Part shown: one piece after another, positions 1 through 9,614 of the stretch
How positions within the stretch are numbered: position 1 is the first letter of the stretch
How the letters are laid out: each line of letters starts with the position of its first letter
IMG/VR virus record: IMGVR_UViG_3300036790_000806
Location: 1-25,780 of that record
Reading direction: 5' to 3' (one strand)
Origin: a virus
Length of the DNA stretch: 25,780 nt
Made by a program: the position numbers and the translations under genes
The notes under the pieces: model-generated
Database searches by the model: none
The model's input: only the letters and a program-made list of their open reading frames with translations
What the model was told of the DNA's origin: nothing

Positions 1-2487
1 CTATTGGACCAATCCATTGATGATGGTGAAGGTCGTATTTGCGCACCCTGTTGGCGCGCCTCCGGTGACTGAAGTGCAGGATGTCACCACCATACTCCCG
101 GTAAGTCCTGTGCCCGCAGGCGCGGTATTCGTGCACGTTGCGGCTCCCGTGGTCGGTGAGCACGAGATGCCAGATCCTCCCGTGATCGAAGTCACACCGG
201 TATTCCTCCCCGGCGCTCCTTGGAGTATCCAATTTGAAGGCACGCCGAGGATCACACCCACAGCCTCGAAAGTTGCCGATTTTCCAGGGGTCCATGCCTG
301 GCCCAGCATATTGCCGTCGAACTGCTCTAATATCGGCACTGGACCCGTGCCGTTGATATTTAACGTGTTTACCCCCGTCTGAAGGGAGTGACTCAGCAGG
401 ACAGGCACTTTCATCCCTGTCACGATGGGCATTGGCAAGCCGGTGGCGGCGTCATATAAATCAGCCACCAAGGCGTTATTAGCGCTTCCCGCGATCTCCT
501 GTACAAGATTTGTGTCCTGGCTTTGAGTTACCGAAGGGCTCGATATGGTCGATTCGACGCCCGCGAAACTAATCCCGGCTGTCTGCGACAAAGGCCAGGG
601 GTTGTAGCATGGGATCACCGTTTCAGCGATTGTCATGTTACTGCACTCAATGTGAGTGCCATCGCCGTTATCGATGATCGCTTCATTAAGCGCGTTGCCG
701 AATCGACTCCAGGCGATTGTGGCGGCCTTCGGTCCGAGCCCACTCATAGGATCCCGCGCAAACACCACAGGGGTAGCGGTTGAGCCCGTATCGAGCGTCG
801 CACCTTCAATGCGGAGCTGGTAGCTGCCATACAGGCCGAGAATGACCGGACTCGCCACGCCGATCGCCGAAGTCAAGTACCCGCCGTGGATCAAGGTATT
901 TGCCGATTTATCCCGCACCGCCGCTGTATAACAGGCCTCGTCGTCCACGCCGTTGAGCATCACGTTGGACGAATTCAGAATGTCCGTGCAAATATTGTTC
1001 GTCTCGCTCGTTCCGCCCGCCACTTCGATCGCCGTGCTTGCGTTGATCCATATGCCTGTGCCGCCCGTGCCATATCCGAAAGTGACGGCAGTTGAGCTAA
1101 GCGCTGCAGTCGTCGGCAGCGAAAGGACGATAGATGCCGTACCGCCTCCGGATGCAATTGTGGTGGCAGGGGCGATCCCAACCCCTTGTACATATTGACC
1201 GTTCACGGTTCCGACGCCGCTGGCGACGGCAAGTGATGTGCTTCCGCTCGTTGCGGTGCCTGTGGTGACAGCCAAGGCCCGCTGCGAGATCGCGACGTAC
1301 TCGATGCGTGGAGCATTCGCCCGAATGCCATTGGAACTGAGAATTTCGAGGCCGGTGGAAGGTTCAAGACCCATTCCCCACGCCGCTGCGTCATGTGTGA
1401 CGTGCAGCGACTCCAGCGTCCCTATGACGCAGGTGTCGACCAGCACCGCCGTCGCCCCGCCAGCCGCGCGCACGTCACGCACAACGAAGTGCTCGGCCTG
1501 GTACAGGTGGATCGCGTTAGTGACCAGCGCATTATTCCCGTAGATTGTGCAGCCGTCGAGTACCTGCCAGCTTCCCAATCCCAGCCCCGCGTTGCCCATG
1601 TAGACAAAATCTGTAAGAGCGCCGCTCCCCGCGTATTGGACTACGACGCCCCGGTCGCAATATAAGCCGGAGTAGGGGCGCGTGATTGCGATCTGACTGA
1701 GGGCCATGTACGGCGCGCCGTTACTTGTTTCCGGCAACCGGCATGAGTTCCACACGGCATAACAGGCATTGATCGCGGGAACCACGTCCTCAGTGCCCGC
1801 GTTCACGGCATCCGCATTGGCCGCGAAGTCGAGCACGCTCTTGGAATCGCGCGCCTTGTCCTCCAGGCTGCGCCCCACCGCGTTTACCCCTGCCGCTATA
1901 AAAGAAGGCGGTGTGGCTTTGCCCGTTGCCGACACTGACCAGGTATCGGCCGCCGTGTGGCCCGTCGTCGCGGCCCACTGCACCGTCAGCCCGTCATTTC
2001 CTGTCGCCACGCCGCCGGATGTCCAGGTGCCGGGGTCCGACGCGACAGGAACCGAAAAATGAGAGGAATCGATTACGGTGACAGGTAAAAGCGTCACATT
2101 GTAGCCGCTCGGGCTGGCACCGCCGACGGTTACCAGCGTGCCGGTTGCCATCGCGTGCCCGACATCGGTAAACGTAACGCGCCCTGCGCTCCAGCTCGCA
2201 CCGGTGATGAAACCAGCGCCATAATACAGCGGCTGAGGCGCGGACGTCATGGCGAAGGGGCCGATCGGAGCCACGCCGTCGCGGTCGTAATTGACGGTGT
2301 CAGTTCCTCCCGTCGCGGCGACGGTGATCGTATAGCGATGATTTCGCGGCAGGCCCACATAAGAGCCCGTAACGGCAATATCATTCAGCCCTGTGCCGAC
2401 GAATGCCGGAGCGCCAATCTCCGTTCGAACGATCTGCCCGTGGACGATGAAGCAACTGCAAAGAAGGAGGAACGATAGTTTTCTCAT
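1..2487 (-). CDS. Beta-helix tailspike/receptor-binding protein with signal peptide (828 aa)
   Basis: Complete: ATG 2485-2487, TAG at 1-3. Residues 1-18 read as a Sec signal peptide (MRKLSFLLLCSCFIVHGQ). Residues ~95-165 carry a beta module common in phage tail proteins (VTFTDVGHAMATGTLVTVGG, then IDSSHFSVPV). GRSLEDKARDSKSVLDFAAN (206-225) is the entry to a right-handed beta-helix of the pectate-lyase type, with turns such as FVVRDVRAAGGATAVLVD. A later Ser/Thr module (~405-470) and a Cys-bearing tail follow. Such spikes bind or cut surface polysaccharide; no catalytic residues can be assigned by eye. It follows the hub gene by ATGA overlap, the usual place of a receptor-binding protein. Confidence 0.8.
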   Translation of the reverse strand: MRKLSFLLLCSCFIVHGQIVRTEIGAPAFVGTGLNDIAVTGSYVGLPRNHRYTITVAATGGTDTVNYDRDGVAPIGPFAMTSAPQPLYYGAGFITGASWSAGRVTFTDVGHAMATGTLVTVGGASPSGYNVTLLPVTVIDSSHFSVPVASDPGTWTSGGVATGNDGLTVQWAATTGHTAADTWSVSATGKATPPSFIAAGVNAVGRSLEDKARDSKSVLDFAANADAVNAGTEDVVPAINACYAVWNSCRLPETSNGAPYMALSQIAITRPYSGLYCDRGVVVQYAGSGALTDFVYMGNAGLGLGSWQVLDGCTIYGNNALVTNAIHLYQAEHFVVRDVRAAGGATAVLVDTCVIGTLESLHVTHDAAAWGMGLEPSTGLEILSSNGIRANAPRIEYVAISQRALAVTTGTATSGSTSLAVASGVGTVNGQYVQGVGIAPATTIASGGGTASIVLSLPTTAALSSTAVTFGYGTGGTGIWINASTAIEVAGGTSETNNICTDILNSSNVMLNGVDDEACYTAAVRDKSANTLIHGGYLTSAIGVASPVILGLYGSYQLRIEGATLDTGSTATPVVFARDPMSGLGPKAATIAWSRFGNALNEAIIDNGDGTHIECSNMTIAETVIPCYNPWPLSQTAGISFAGVESTISSPSVTQSQDTNLVQEIAGSANNALVADLYDAATGLPMPIVTGMKVPVLLSHSLQTGVNTLNINGTGPVPILEQFDGNMLGQAWTPGKSATFEAVGVILGVPSNWILQGAPGRNTGVTSITGGSGISCSPTTGAATCTNTAPAGTGLTGSMVVTSCTSVTGGAPTGCANTTFTIINGLVQ

Positions 2488-5400
2488 GGAATTGGTTGAT
2501 CTCCTGTACTGGAAAGCAAAATGTGATTACCCGCGCCGTCGTAGTAGATCATCGCTGTGACCTGCGTGTTTGGCGGAGATTGTTCGGTGCTCAGGGCGAA
2601 AGTGAGCCCGTCGCCCGGAATCATGGCGTGGCCGCCGACACCGTCCTGAGAAACGGTCATCACCCACAGGAACGCCCCCAGCCCGGATGTGTTGATGGCT
2701 GAAATGCGGGTGTGCTCGGTCAGGGTGACCTTCATAGTGCGCGCAACCGTGAAATCGAGGCCGGCTGCGGCATCCACGACGGCGGCCGTAAAGTGAGGCA
2801 GGAAGGACGAACCCGCCGACACCCCCGTGGGAATCAGGCCGCCCACGCTCTGCGAGTAATTAATCGGGTCCTGATTCGATACCGCCGAGCCCGCATAAAC
2901 GACGACGTTAAACAGCGCGATATTGGCGTTTTGGAGCTGCTCGGTCGCGCCCCACGACGCGGCGTCGGCCGTCGCGAAAAAGTTGAGTGGAAAGGTGTAG
3001 GTGAAAGCGGCGCTGACAAGCTTATAGATGCCGTCGCCAATTGCGTGATTCTCGGCCGCCGTCAGTCCCAACGCCCGCTCGACCGCGACGTCGGCAGACG
3101 TTGCATCGGCGGTAACAAACATCATTTCCCCACCGGCCAGAATCCAATCGCCGTTCCTAATGATGCCGGTCATATCGGCGTCGAGATGGATCGTCTCCGC
3201 CGCGCCGGACACAGCCGTGTTTGCCAGCGCGGCCGTCAAATGGGCGGTTGGCGAGGCAGTGGCGTCCTGATAGAGAACCACAATCACAGCGGAGGTGATC
3301 TGTGACGTTCCCGTGATTGAGGCAAAGGTAACAGGCTTCCACGTCACAGTGCCCCCGCCTGCGCTCTTGATCCCGGAGATCGGCGTCGGAGGTGTGGGAC
3401 CGGAGAACACAGCCGGTACCGTCACAGTCACCTGAGGAGCCGTATCGTCATACAGGCCCGTGTCATAGAGCTGTCCGACGATGTCCACTTCGTCGTCGGC
3501 CGTGAATCCAAGCTCGATCGCGCGGAAAGGAACGGCCTGCAACCCATGCTCGACGGCATCCACCGCGATCACGTCAGCGATTTCAATCGCCGAAGCCGAA
3601 ATATCGCCCCTCAGTGAGACGAAAATGCCCTGCCCGCGATACATGGCCAATTGCCACTGTCCGACGCGCCACGCCTGAAAGTAGCTGTCGATCGCCGAGC
3701 CGTCGAAATCCTGATCGTTGACCTTGCGAACCTTCGCCTGGTTATCGAAATCGTTGACGTAGAGCGTGCGCTGCGTGACCGCGGGGCTGTCGGGGTATTT
3801 GACGTTCACCCGGTTAATGGAAGACTGGCGATCGCTGAGCGGGTACTGGACGGGCGTCGTGCCGACAATGTTCGAGTCGTTGAAATACATCGACACCTTA
3901 AGCAGCTCGTCGCCGATGGCGTGATTTTTCGTGGCCGCGGCCGCAAGTGTGAGGCGGTCGGAGAGAACGACCGCGACCCTAAGCACTTCCGCGTTGATAG
4001 TGAACGTCGAAGCGATAAACAGGTCTCCAACACCGAACTGGCTCGGATCGGCGCACAGAATCTGCATCGCCCCCGGAACGCTGGCCGTCGACACGGCGGT
4101 GTGAGGGTTTGCCCGCTCACTGCAGATTTGAATTTTCCCCTGCTTGTTGATCTTCAGATAGCCGCGGAACGCAGGCAGGATCGTCTGATACAGAAGGTCA
4201 ATTGACGACGCCTGCTGGGCGATCGCGAGGTTCACGGTGAACCGCTTTACATTGACGATGTCGGGAGCGCGGGAAGTGTCGTCATCGACGCCGACAACAA
4301 AGGTTGCGTACGGGCCGTCCGCGGTCGGATCCTGAAACTGCACGCAGGTGCTGCGATAAGCGCGGTAATTATCCCCAATCGTCATCCCTGTCGGAAGAGA
4401 GGTGGGCGCGTAGATTTTCTGACAGTTGGTCGGGTCTTCAATGAACTCGTCCGTATAGGCCGATTCCACGTAATTCTGCACGTCGTCGAAGAAATCCCAC
4501 GGAATGCCCATCCCGCCTTCGGCCAGTGGAAGCGTCATCAACGCACGCGCGTTCCAGATCGCGTTATCGGTCCAGGTCTTTACAACCCACGCCCCGGTTC
4601 CATCGAATTGATCGACCAGGAGGCCGCCGATCATCGCGGTGACGCTCGGAGCCGGATCGTCAGCGCCGACCGTGGATGGAATTGCCACCCCGAGATATGC
4701 GAGAAGGCTATACGGATATGAGGGCAGAATTGTGTCGGGTAACTGCGACCCCGTGCCTCCCAGATCCCCGAGATGCCCCTCGACGCCGGTGATGGTTACG
4801 TTGTTGGCAGTGAAGAACTCAAACCAGCCTATTGGCCCGACACAGAATGCGACCAGGGCCGCGAGATACGGGCCGAATGTCATTGAGTCTTCATCCGCGT
4901 GCTCCAGCGGTATCCCCTGCAGGAGCGCGCGCCCCAGCACGATAGGAATGGGCACGTCATACGGGGTATCGTCAAGCGAGCTGTAGGAGACCGTAATAGT
5001 GCTGGTCTTTTTTCGCGAGAAAAACAGCAGAAAACGGGATTGAGTGACCTCTTTATATTGATAAGTCCCCGTGACAGGCATGAAGCGGAAACCACCGAAC
5101 TTGTCGGTATTGGCGAGAGAGGCGCAGTTCGACCAGGAATGATCGCAATCGGTGGCTGTGCCGGAATATGTGCATTCGGGACCCCTGAACGGCCAGGGGC
5201 AGGTAGCGCCGAAAAGCCGGGCCGGGATATCGGAATCGATGCTGCCCAGATATTCGAGCGCGACAATTTCGCACACGTTCTCATCCACATTGCCCGGCCG
5301 CTGGATCTGACCGATAAAAAGGGGCAGCGAGTCGTCTGTAACGGTCCGGTCGATCTTACGGATCGTCAGGATGCCGCCCTCGACATCGTTCACCGCGATG

Positions 5401-5642
5401 AGCTGCGCGAGAGTGAGATCGACGTTTGAAAAGGTGACCGTCACCTGATCGAACTGTTCGCTCATATAGCGCTTGACGTCGGAGCGCGTCATCACGTAGG
5501 GAAGGTAGTGTTTGCCGTTCCAAGTGATGTCCTGATCCGAGTAGTAATAAGTGCCGCTGTCGAGCTGCAGCTCGTAAAGATCGACCGGTTGATTCGTCTG
5601 CGCGGCGAAAGCGGCCGCCAGATCGGGCAGCAGATCGATCAC
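2484..5642 (-). CDS. Tail tip/hub protein with gpL-like cysteine domain (1052 aa)
   Basis: GTG start at 5640-5642 overlaps the previous stop. Residues 1-185 match the minor tail protein L plan (VDLYELQLDSGTYYYSDQDI at the start; FGATCPWPFRGPEC later), with cysteines 148, 157, 166 and 173 spaced like those that hold an iron-sulfur cluster in lambda gpL. A central part (~200-760) looks like a tail hub (SINRVNVKYPD, then VSLRGDISASAIEIADVI). Two copies of a ~60-residue beta module ending NHAIGD (about residues 525-585 and 815-880) follow, then a Thr/Ser-rich end. In lambda these functions are on separate proteins L and J, so this is a fusion. It overlaps the tailspike gene by ATGA. Confidence 0.85.
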   Translation of the reverse strand: MIDLLPDLAAAFAAQTNQPVDLYELQLDSGTYYYSDQDITWNGKHYLPYVMTRSDVKRYMSEQFDQVTVTFSNVDLTLAQLIAVNDVEGGILTIRKIDRTVTDDSLPLFIGQIQRPGNVDENVCEIVALEYLGSIDSDIPARLFGATCPWPFRGPECTYSGTATDCDHSWSNCASLANTDKFGGFRFMPVTGTYQYKEVTQSRFLLFFSRKKTSTITVSYSSLDDTPYDVPIPIVLGRALLQGIPLEHADEDSMTFGPYLAALVAFCVGPIGWFEFFTANNVTITGVEGHLGDLGGTGSQLPDTILPSYPYSLLAYLGVAIPSTVGADDPAPSVTAMIGGLLVDQFDGTGAWVVKTWTDNAIWNARALMTLPLAEGGMGIPWDFFDDVQNYVESAYTDEFIEDPTNCQKIYAPTSLPTGMTIGDNYRAYRSTCVQFQDPTADGPYATFVVGVDDDTSRAPDIVNVKRFTVNLAIAQQASSIDLLYQTILPAFRGYLKINKQGKIQICSERANPHTAVSTASVPGAMQILCADPSQFGVGDLFIASTFTINAEVLRVAVVLSDRLTLAAAATKNHAIGDELLKVSMYFNDSNIVGTTPVQYPLSDRQSSINRVNVKYPDSPAVTQRTLYVNDFDNQAKVRKVNDQDFDGSAIDSYFQAWRVGQWQLAMYRGQGIFVSLRGDISASAIEIADVIAVDAVEHGLQAVPFRAIELGFTADDEVDIVGQLYDTGLYDDTAPQVTVTVPAVFSGPTPPTPISGIKSAGGGTVTWKPVTFASITGTSQITSAVIVVLYQDATASPTAHLTAALANTAVSGAAETIHLDADMTGIIRNGDWILAGGEMMFVTADATSADVAVERALGLTAAENHAIGDGIYKLVSAAFTYTFPLNFFATADAASWGATEQLQNANIALFNVVVYAGSAVSNQDPINYSQSVGGLIPTGVSAGSSFLPHFTAAVVDAAAGLDFTVARTMKVTLTEHTRISAINTSGLGAFLWVMTVSQDGVGGHAMIPGDGLTFALSTEQSPPNTQVTAMIYYDGAGNHILLSSTGDQPIP

Positions 5643-5995
5643 GCAGTTACTTCCTGCAGCTCGACTGTTCCGTCGTAGAAGTTATAGCCGCTGTTCTTGA
5701 ACGATGGAACGGCGTTATAGCGGACAAGAATTACTTCGGCGCGGTCGGGGTGCGTCCAGTGAAACGAATCGCGCGTCGCGTTCTGGCCTGCAAAATGGTT
5801 AACAATATTCAACCGCTCCGCGTTCGTGATCGGCAGATCGGAACCGAAACTCAGCTTGAATATGCGTTTCTTGCCCGATCCCTTCAGCCGCCGTTGCTCA
5901 CTGCCGTCGCGATGCGTCGAGACAAGTACTTCAGGCGCGATCTCGGTCTCTTCGATCGGATAGGAAGGGAGCGGAGCGCCGGGGAAATCAGCCAT
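5639..5995 (-). CDS. Minor tail protein (gpM/DUF2460-like, 118 aa)
   Basis: ATG at 5993-5995 overlaps the tape measure stop by 8 bases. The protein starts MADFPGAPLPSYPIEETEIA and is beta-rich, with KKRIFKLSFGSDLPITNAER and FHWTHPDRAEVILVRY. Proteins of this size and opening just after the tape measure are distal or minor tail proteins that attach the tip to the tube. The end overlaps the hub gene (GTGA). Family placement between gpM-like and DUF2460-like is unresolved. Confidence 0.7.
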   Translation of the reverse strand: MADFPGAPLPSYPIEETEIAPEVLVSTHRDGSEQRRLKGSGKKRIFKLSFGSDLPITNAERLNIVNHFAGQNATRDSFHWTHPDRAEVILVRYNAVPSFKNSGYNFYDGTVELQEVTA

Positions 5996-8735
5996 TCGCC
6001 ACCTGCTTGATCACGGTTCGCAGCGTGCCGTTCCCCGATACGTCTTTACTCACCGCATTAACCACAAATGCGCTGGTGGGCCTGACTTCGAGCTGGACTA
6101 TATGCTGCGTCGGCTGAGCCTGGCCGGAGTTTTGCGCACCTCCGGAAGCTCCCACGTTGATAGTCGCCGGGTTGACGTTCGTAGAAGACGAGCCGGAAGA
6201 CGCCGGCGAGGCGGCCGCGCTCGGCGCCGCGCTCGATGAACTCGACGCCCCCGAAAGAGCGCCACCGAGGGCCGCGAGAGCGGCTCCCGCAGCTATCGCT
6301 TCGATGCCGGTGGCGAAATTCGCGCCCATCAGCCGGCCGGTAAGCGTCAGCGCCGCCGCGCACTCCGCCACGCCAGTCTGAATTAACATGACCCCCATGT
6401 GTGTGAACATCTGCCCGATCATCGAAACAAACGACGCCAGCAGTTTCTTGCCTGCGTTATCCTGCCCACTCGTCAAATCCGAGAAGAAGGTACTGAATGA
6501 CTGCCCCGCCTGGGACGAGAACTGCTTGACCTGATTTTTCATCTGGGTCATGGCGTCCTGGAAGGGGTGAAAGTTCATCTTGTTGAGCTTGTCCAGCTCA
6601 ACCTGCAGTTTGTCGATCTGATTGAGTTGGTCCGTACTGATAATCGGCTGCGCCTTAAGTTCGGCGAGCTTCTTTTTTATGGTGTCGATTACAGCCGGAA
6701 GCTGACCCAGCACCGCCGCGGCGGTCTGCCCCGAAATGGTTCCTTTTGCGGCCATCTGGACAGCCTGCTGAATCTCCCTGGCCGTCGCGATCGCGTCCGA
6801 GATGGCCTTTTTCTCCTGCTCCTTGCGGAGTTGCTCGCGCTTTTGCGCCGCTTCCGCCTCCTGCCGAAGCTCCTCATTGTTGAGTTGCTGGATTGCGGTC
6901 AGATACTCATTATTCGCCTCGATTTGCAGTCGGATTGTCTCGGCACTATCGCCGCTGGAAAGCTCCTGTATCTTCTCCAGATGCTGCCGGAGTTGCTCTT
7001 CCGCCTTGCTGTATCCGGACGACGAGGCGTCGAGGAGTTGATTTTCAAAGTCGCGAACTTTCCCCAGGCGCTGCTGCTCGGCAGCATCGGCCTGAGCCTG
7101 CTCCTGATCGCGCGCCGCCTGGCGGCGCTGCCGGAACGCCGCCCAGATCCGCTCGATATCCGCTATGCGCTGCTCGTTCGAGACTTGAGTCTGGCGCGCA
7201 ATCTCAGCACCCTTTTGTGCCGCTTCCTCCATCTCCTTTTGTTCCGGAGTAGCAACCGACTGGCTGTTCTGAAACATGATGCCGCGCAGCGTTTCGAGCT
7301 GCTGCGCCAGCGCCTTCGCCGATTCCTCGGCATCTCTGGAAGTATCTGCATTGGCTTTCAGCGCGCCATTTGCAGTGATTGTCTTGCCCCGTAAGGCTTC
7401 CATCTCATTCGCGAGTTTCGTTGTTTGTGCCGCGAGATCGGAAGCCATCTTTGCGCCCTTACCGACGCCATCGAAGGAAGCCTTAAACGCTTTATCCGCG
7501 GACTCCGCCACATGTTGCGCTTTATCAGCGAAGGTATCGAGCCATCGCGTGACTCCGGCAAATTCACCCGAGACAGATTCAAGGATCTGGCTTAGCGTCG
7601 CCAGCACCTTCGCAATAATCGCTGTACCACCTGCAAAGACGTTCACTCCCGCGAGAAAGTCAGCTTTCATTGCAGCCCAAACGTTTTCCCAGATCGGCGC
7701 GAAGAAGGCGATATTACTCGCCAGCGCGGCGATGGAGCGAAGCAGGGAAATCAGCGCCGCATTCGTTGCCAACGCAACCTGTGTGACCTTATCGTCGGAA
7801 ACCGATAGTCCCAGCAGTTGCTCCTGCAGATCCGCGAGAAGCGCCTGCAGGACGGAAGATTGTAATACCGCAGCGCCGAATTGATCGGTAAGGTCTTTCT
7901 GAGCGTTCTTCGCGGCCGTGAGCACTTCGTCCAGCGTCAGATAGCTCGGCCCCAGCCGTTCCACGGCCTCGCTGGTCTTGCCCAGCAGTTCGTTGTAGAA
8001 CGCCGTGAGTTTCGAACTGTCGGCGATCTTGGCCGCACTCACATCCATCTCGGACGCCATGGCGCTCACGGCGTCCGTTACCGCCAGATGGACGCCGATC
8101 GCCGGGCCGAGCGCGCGCGACTGTCCGCGGATAAGAGCTTCAGTGAGCGCGTCCTGCGCGGCTACGGCGTCCTTGCCCTGCGACTTGGCGAGACGGCCGA
8201 CATTCTCCACCAGCTTGAGATATTGCTCGCCCTCCAGTGGCAACGCAGCAGACATAACGCGCGAAGCGTTACTCATCAGCTTTGTCGCCCCTACTTGTCC
8301 CTCCGTGGCATTTCGAAGCGCAACGAGCGAGACGGCCTGATTACCAGCGGCGGCCGTCAGTGCGTCGAAGGACTGCTTAACCTGGAAATATTCGGAGGCT
8401 TCCCTTACAGTCTCCGCCACAAAATCCGCGCCTGCCTTTGCTGCGCGAATGAAGACCTCAGTCGCCGCGATTCCAAATGCGGCCGCGCCCAGGCTCATTT
8501 TTTTGAACGAACTATCGCTCTCATCGGCCGCTTTGGATAACTGCGACCGCCACGACTCCAGCGAACCCACGGTCGATTCAAATGCCGCATCGATCCCGGC
8601 GGCGGCCGCCGCGCCGCCGTCCTTCATCGAGGAGAAGGCATTCTGCATCAGTTTGCGCGTGTTCTCGACTCCGGCTTCAATGCCGTCCTCATACTTTGAC
8701 CGGAGAACCGCCTCAACTGTGTTATTCGCTGCCAT
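5988..8735 (-). CDS. Tail tape measure protein (915 aa)
   Basis: Sets tail length and is ejected ahead of DNA. It is long and mostly helical, Ala/Gln/Glu-rich, with coiled coils (roughly 480-650, e.g. AAQKGAEIARQTQVSNEQRI) and hydrophobic stretches near residues 330-390 and 790-850 (VMLIQTGVAECAAALTLTG; GIEAIAAGAALAALGGAL) that could cross a membrane. The end is Ser/Ala-rich then beta. The ATG at 8733-8735 has only a weak GAG upstream. It follows the chaperone extension by a 126-base space and overlaps the next gene by 8 bases. By the usual rule of about 0.15 nm per residue, the tail would be near 135 nm; no sheath gene is present. Confidence 0.93.
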   Translation of the reverse strand: MAANNTVEAVLRSKYEDGIEAGVENTRKLMQNAFSSMKDGGAAAAAGIDAAFESTVGSLESWRSQLSKAADESDSSFKKMSLGAAAFGIAATEVFIRAAKAGADFVAETVREASEYFQVKQSFDALTAAAGNQAVSLVALRNATEGQVGATKLMSNASRVMSAALPLEGEQYLKLVENVGRLAKSQGKDAVAAQDALTEALIRGQSRALGPAIGVHLAVTDAVSAMASEMDVSAAKIADSSKLTAFYNELLGKTSEAVERLGPSYLTLDEVLTAAKNAQKDLTDQFGAAVLQSSVLQALLADLQEQLLGLSVSDDKVTQVALATNAALISLLRSIAALASNIAFFAPIWENVWAAMKADFLAGVNVFAGGTAIIAKVLATLSQILESVSGEFAGVTRWLDTFADKAQHVAESADKAFKASFDGVGKGAKMASDLAAQTTKLANEMEALRGKTITANGALKANADTSRDAEESAKALAQQLETLRGIMFQNSQSVATPEQKEMEEAAQKGAEIARQTQVSNEQRIADIERIWAAFRQRRQAARDQEQAQADAAEQQRLGKVRDFENQLLDASSSGYSKAEEQLRQHLEKIQELSSGDSAETIRLQIEANNEYLTAIQQLNNEELRQEAEAAQKREQLRKEQEKKAISDAIATAREIQQAVQMAAKGTISGQTAAAVLGQLPAVIDTIKKKLAELKAQPIISTDQLNQIDKLQVELDKLNKMNFHPFQDAMTQMKNQVKQFSSQAGQSFSTFFSDLTSGQDNAGKKLLASFVSMIGQMFTHMGVMLIQTGVAECAAALTLTGRLMGANFATGIEAIAAGAALAALGGALSGASSSSSAAPSAAASPASSGSSSTNVNPATINVGASGGAQNSGQAQPTQHIVQLEVRPTSAFVVNAVSKDVSGNGTLRTVIKQVANG

Positions 8736-8861
8736 ATAATCAGCTCGGGATGCTTGCCTTGGCCATCGTCGTCTTCTTCGCCGCCGTATTAGCCTGGCGG
8801 GTCGTCGCGAAGACGGCGTTGCGGGCCGCTGTCCTCGCGATCGATCTGGCGATTGCGCCTC

Positions 8862-9586
8862 TCAGACTGATGCTTTGGGCATTGCGGCTTCGATGTCCCT
8901 CACTTCGTAAAACCGCGTGATTACCGCGATTGCCTGCCAGTCCTCGAATCCCAACCCTTCTCCGCTCAGGTCGTAACCCGCTTTGTGCCAGCCATAGAGA
9001 CGCGTCAGGTTGTCCGTCCAGGTCCTGAACTCCCACGGGAAGTGGGCTTCCAGCTTGCGGAATTTGCAGATCCGGCAGTAACCTTCGTCGTCCCGATTGA
9101 TGGCTGGACATTCGTCGCACGTCTTTTCCTGTTCGGCGTAATCGGCCTGGAGATAGTCGAGAACCAGCGCCGCTAGTTTTTTGTTGCGCCTTCGTCTTCG
9201 CCCACGTTGGCGGAATCCTCAAATTGCTGGGCGGCGCTGGATTTCCAGCTCAACGGGATCAGATCCTTCCACGACTGGACCGGCTCGCCCTGAATTCCCG
9301 ACCAGTAAGTCTTGTCCTGATCTTCGAGCACCGTCCGCGCGTTCAGCGGCTTTTCCACGCCGTCCGCGCCCACGTAGGTCGCGTTCTCGATGTCGATAGC
9401 GATCTTGTCGATGAATTCCTGCCGCGCTTCATAGACATGGGATTTCACCTTGTTGCGTTTCGTCTCGAAGCGCGCGTTGAGAAATTTGCTGAGTTCGGCG
9501 GCCGAGGGAACCCGGCACACGAAAACAACTGTTTCGCCGCTCACATCGACGGCGATTCTGCGATTGGGGGATGCTGCTAATGGCAT
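8862..9586 (-). CDS. Tail assembly chaperone, -1 frameshift (GT-type) product (~241 aa)
   Basis: After slipping at 9176-9182, the -1 frame is open for 104 more codons to TGA at 8862-8864. The added part begins LAALVLDYLQADYAEQEK and holds two CxxC pairs (TCDECPAI and GYCRICKF), a likely zinc knuckle, followed by a conserved-looking helical part (WTDNLTRLYGWHKAGYDL, then FEDWQAIAVITRFYEV). The long form links tape measure and tube subunits in lambda-type assembly. The extension has no start codon of its own that would explain its length. The order short chaperone, extension, tape measure is standard. The zinc pairs are an uncommon addition. Confidence 0.85.
9173..9586 (-). CDS. Tail assembly chaperone, short (G-type) product (137 aa)
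   Basis: The start is ATG 9584-9586, with GAGGAG nine bases upstream (9596-9601); a longer open frame upstream is less likely because it would overlap the esterase end. The protein begins MPLAASPNRRIAVDVSGET and has the helix and strand pattern of tail assembly chaperones, with a charged end (EDEGATKN). Such proteins bind the tape measure during tail assembly. The last codons before the TAG are ACA AAA AAC, a slippery heptamer, so a fraction of ribosomes should continue into the next frame. It lies directly before the tape measure, as in lambda-like phages. Confidence 0.8.
   Translation of the reverse strand: MPLAASPNRRIAVDVSGETVVFVCRVPSAAELSKFLNARFETKRNKVKSHVYEARQEFIDKIAIDIENATYVGADGVEKPLNARTVLEDQDKTYWSGIQGEPVQSWKDLIPLSWKSSAAQQFEDSANVGEDEGATKN
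9176..9182 (-). promoter_or_regulatory. -1 programmed ribosomal frameshift site A AAA AAC
   Basis: The heptamer is in the correct phase: zero-frame codons ACA AAA AAC, then TAG (9173-9175). Tandem -1 slippage gives AAA AAA then CTA. Four bases after the heptamer a stem can form: GGC-(G)-CTGG (9171-9164) with CCAGGCC (9150-9144), seven pairs with one bulge and a 13-base loop. A GAAGG lies about seven bases upstream and could act as a stimulating Shine-Dalgarno-like site. Confidence 0.85.
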
Positions 9587-9614
9587 TGAACTGTTCTCCT
9601 CTTTTTCTAAAAAT

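Noticed and set aside
8740-9222. Minus-strand open frame (160 codons) over the chaperone extension
   Set aside because: It is the third frame; the -1 frame of the same DNA gives a far more protein-like sequence with CxxC pairs and follows a correct slippery site. Its last 41 codons after 8861 could start at a CTG, but there is no support beyond openness.
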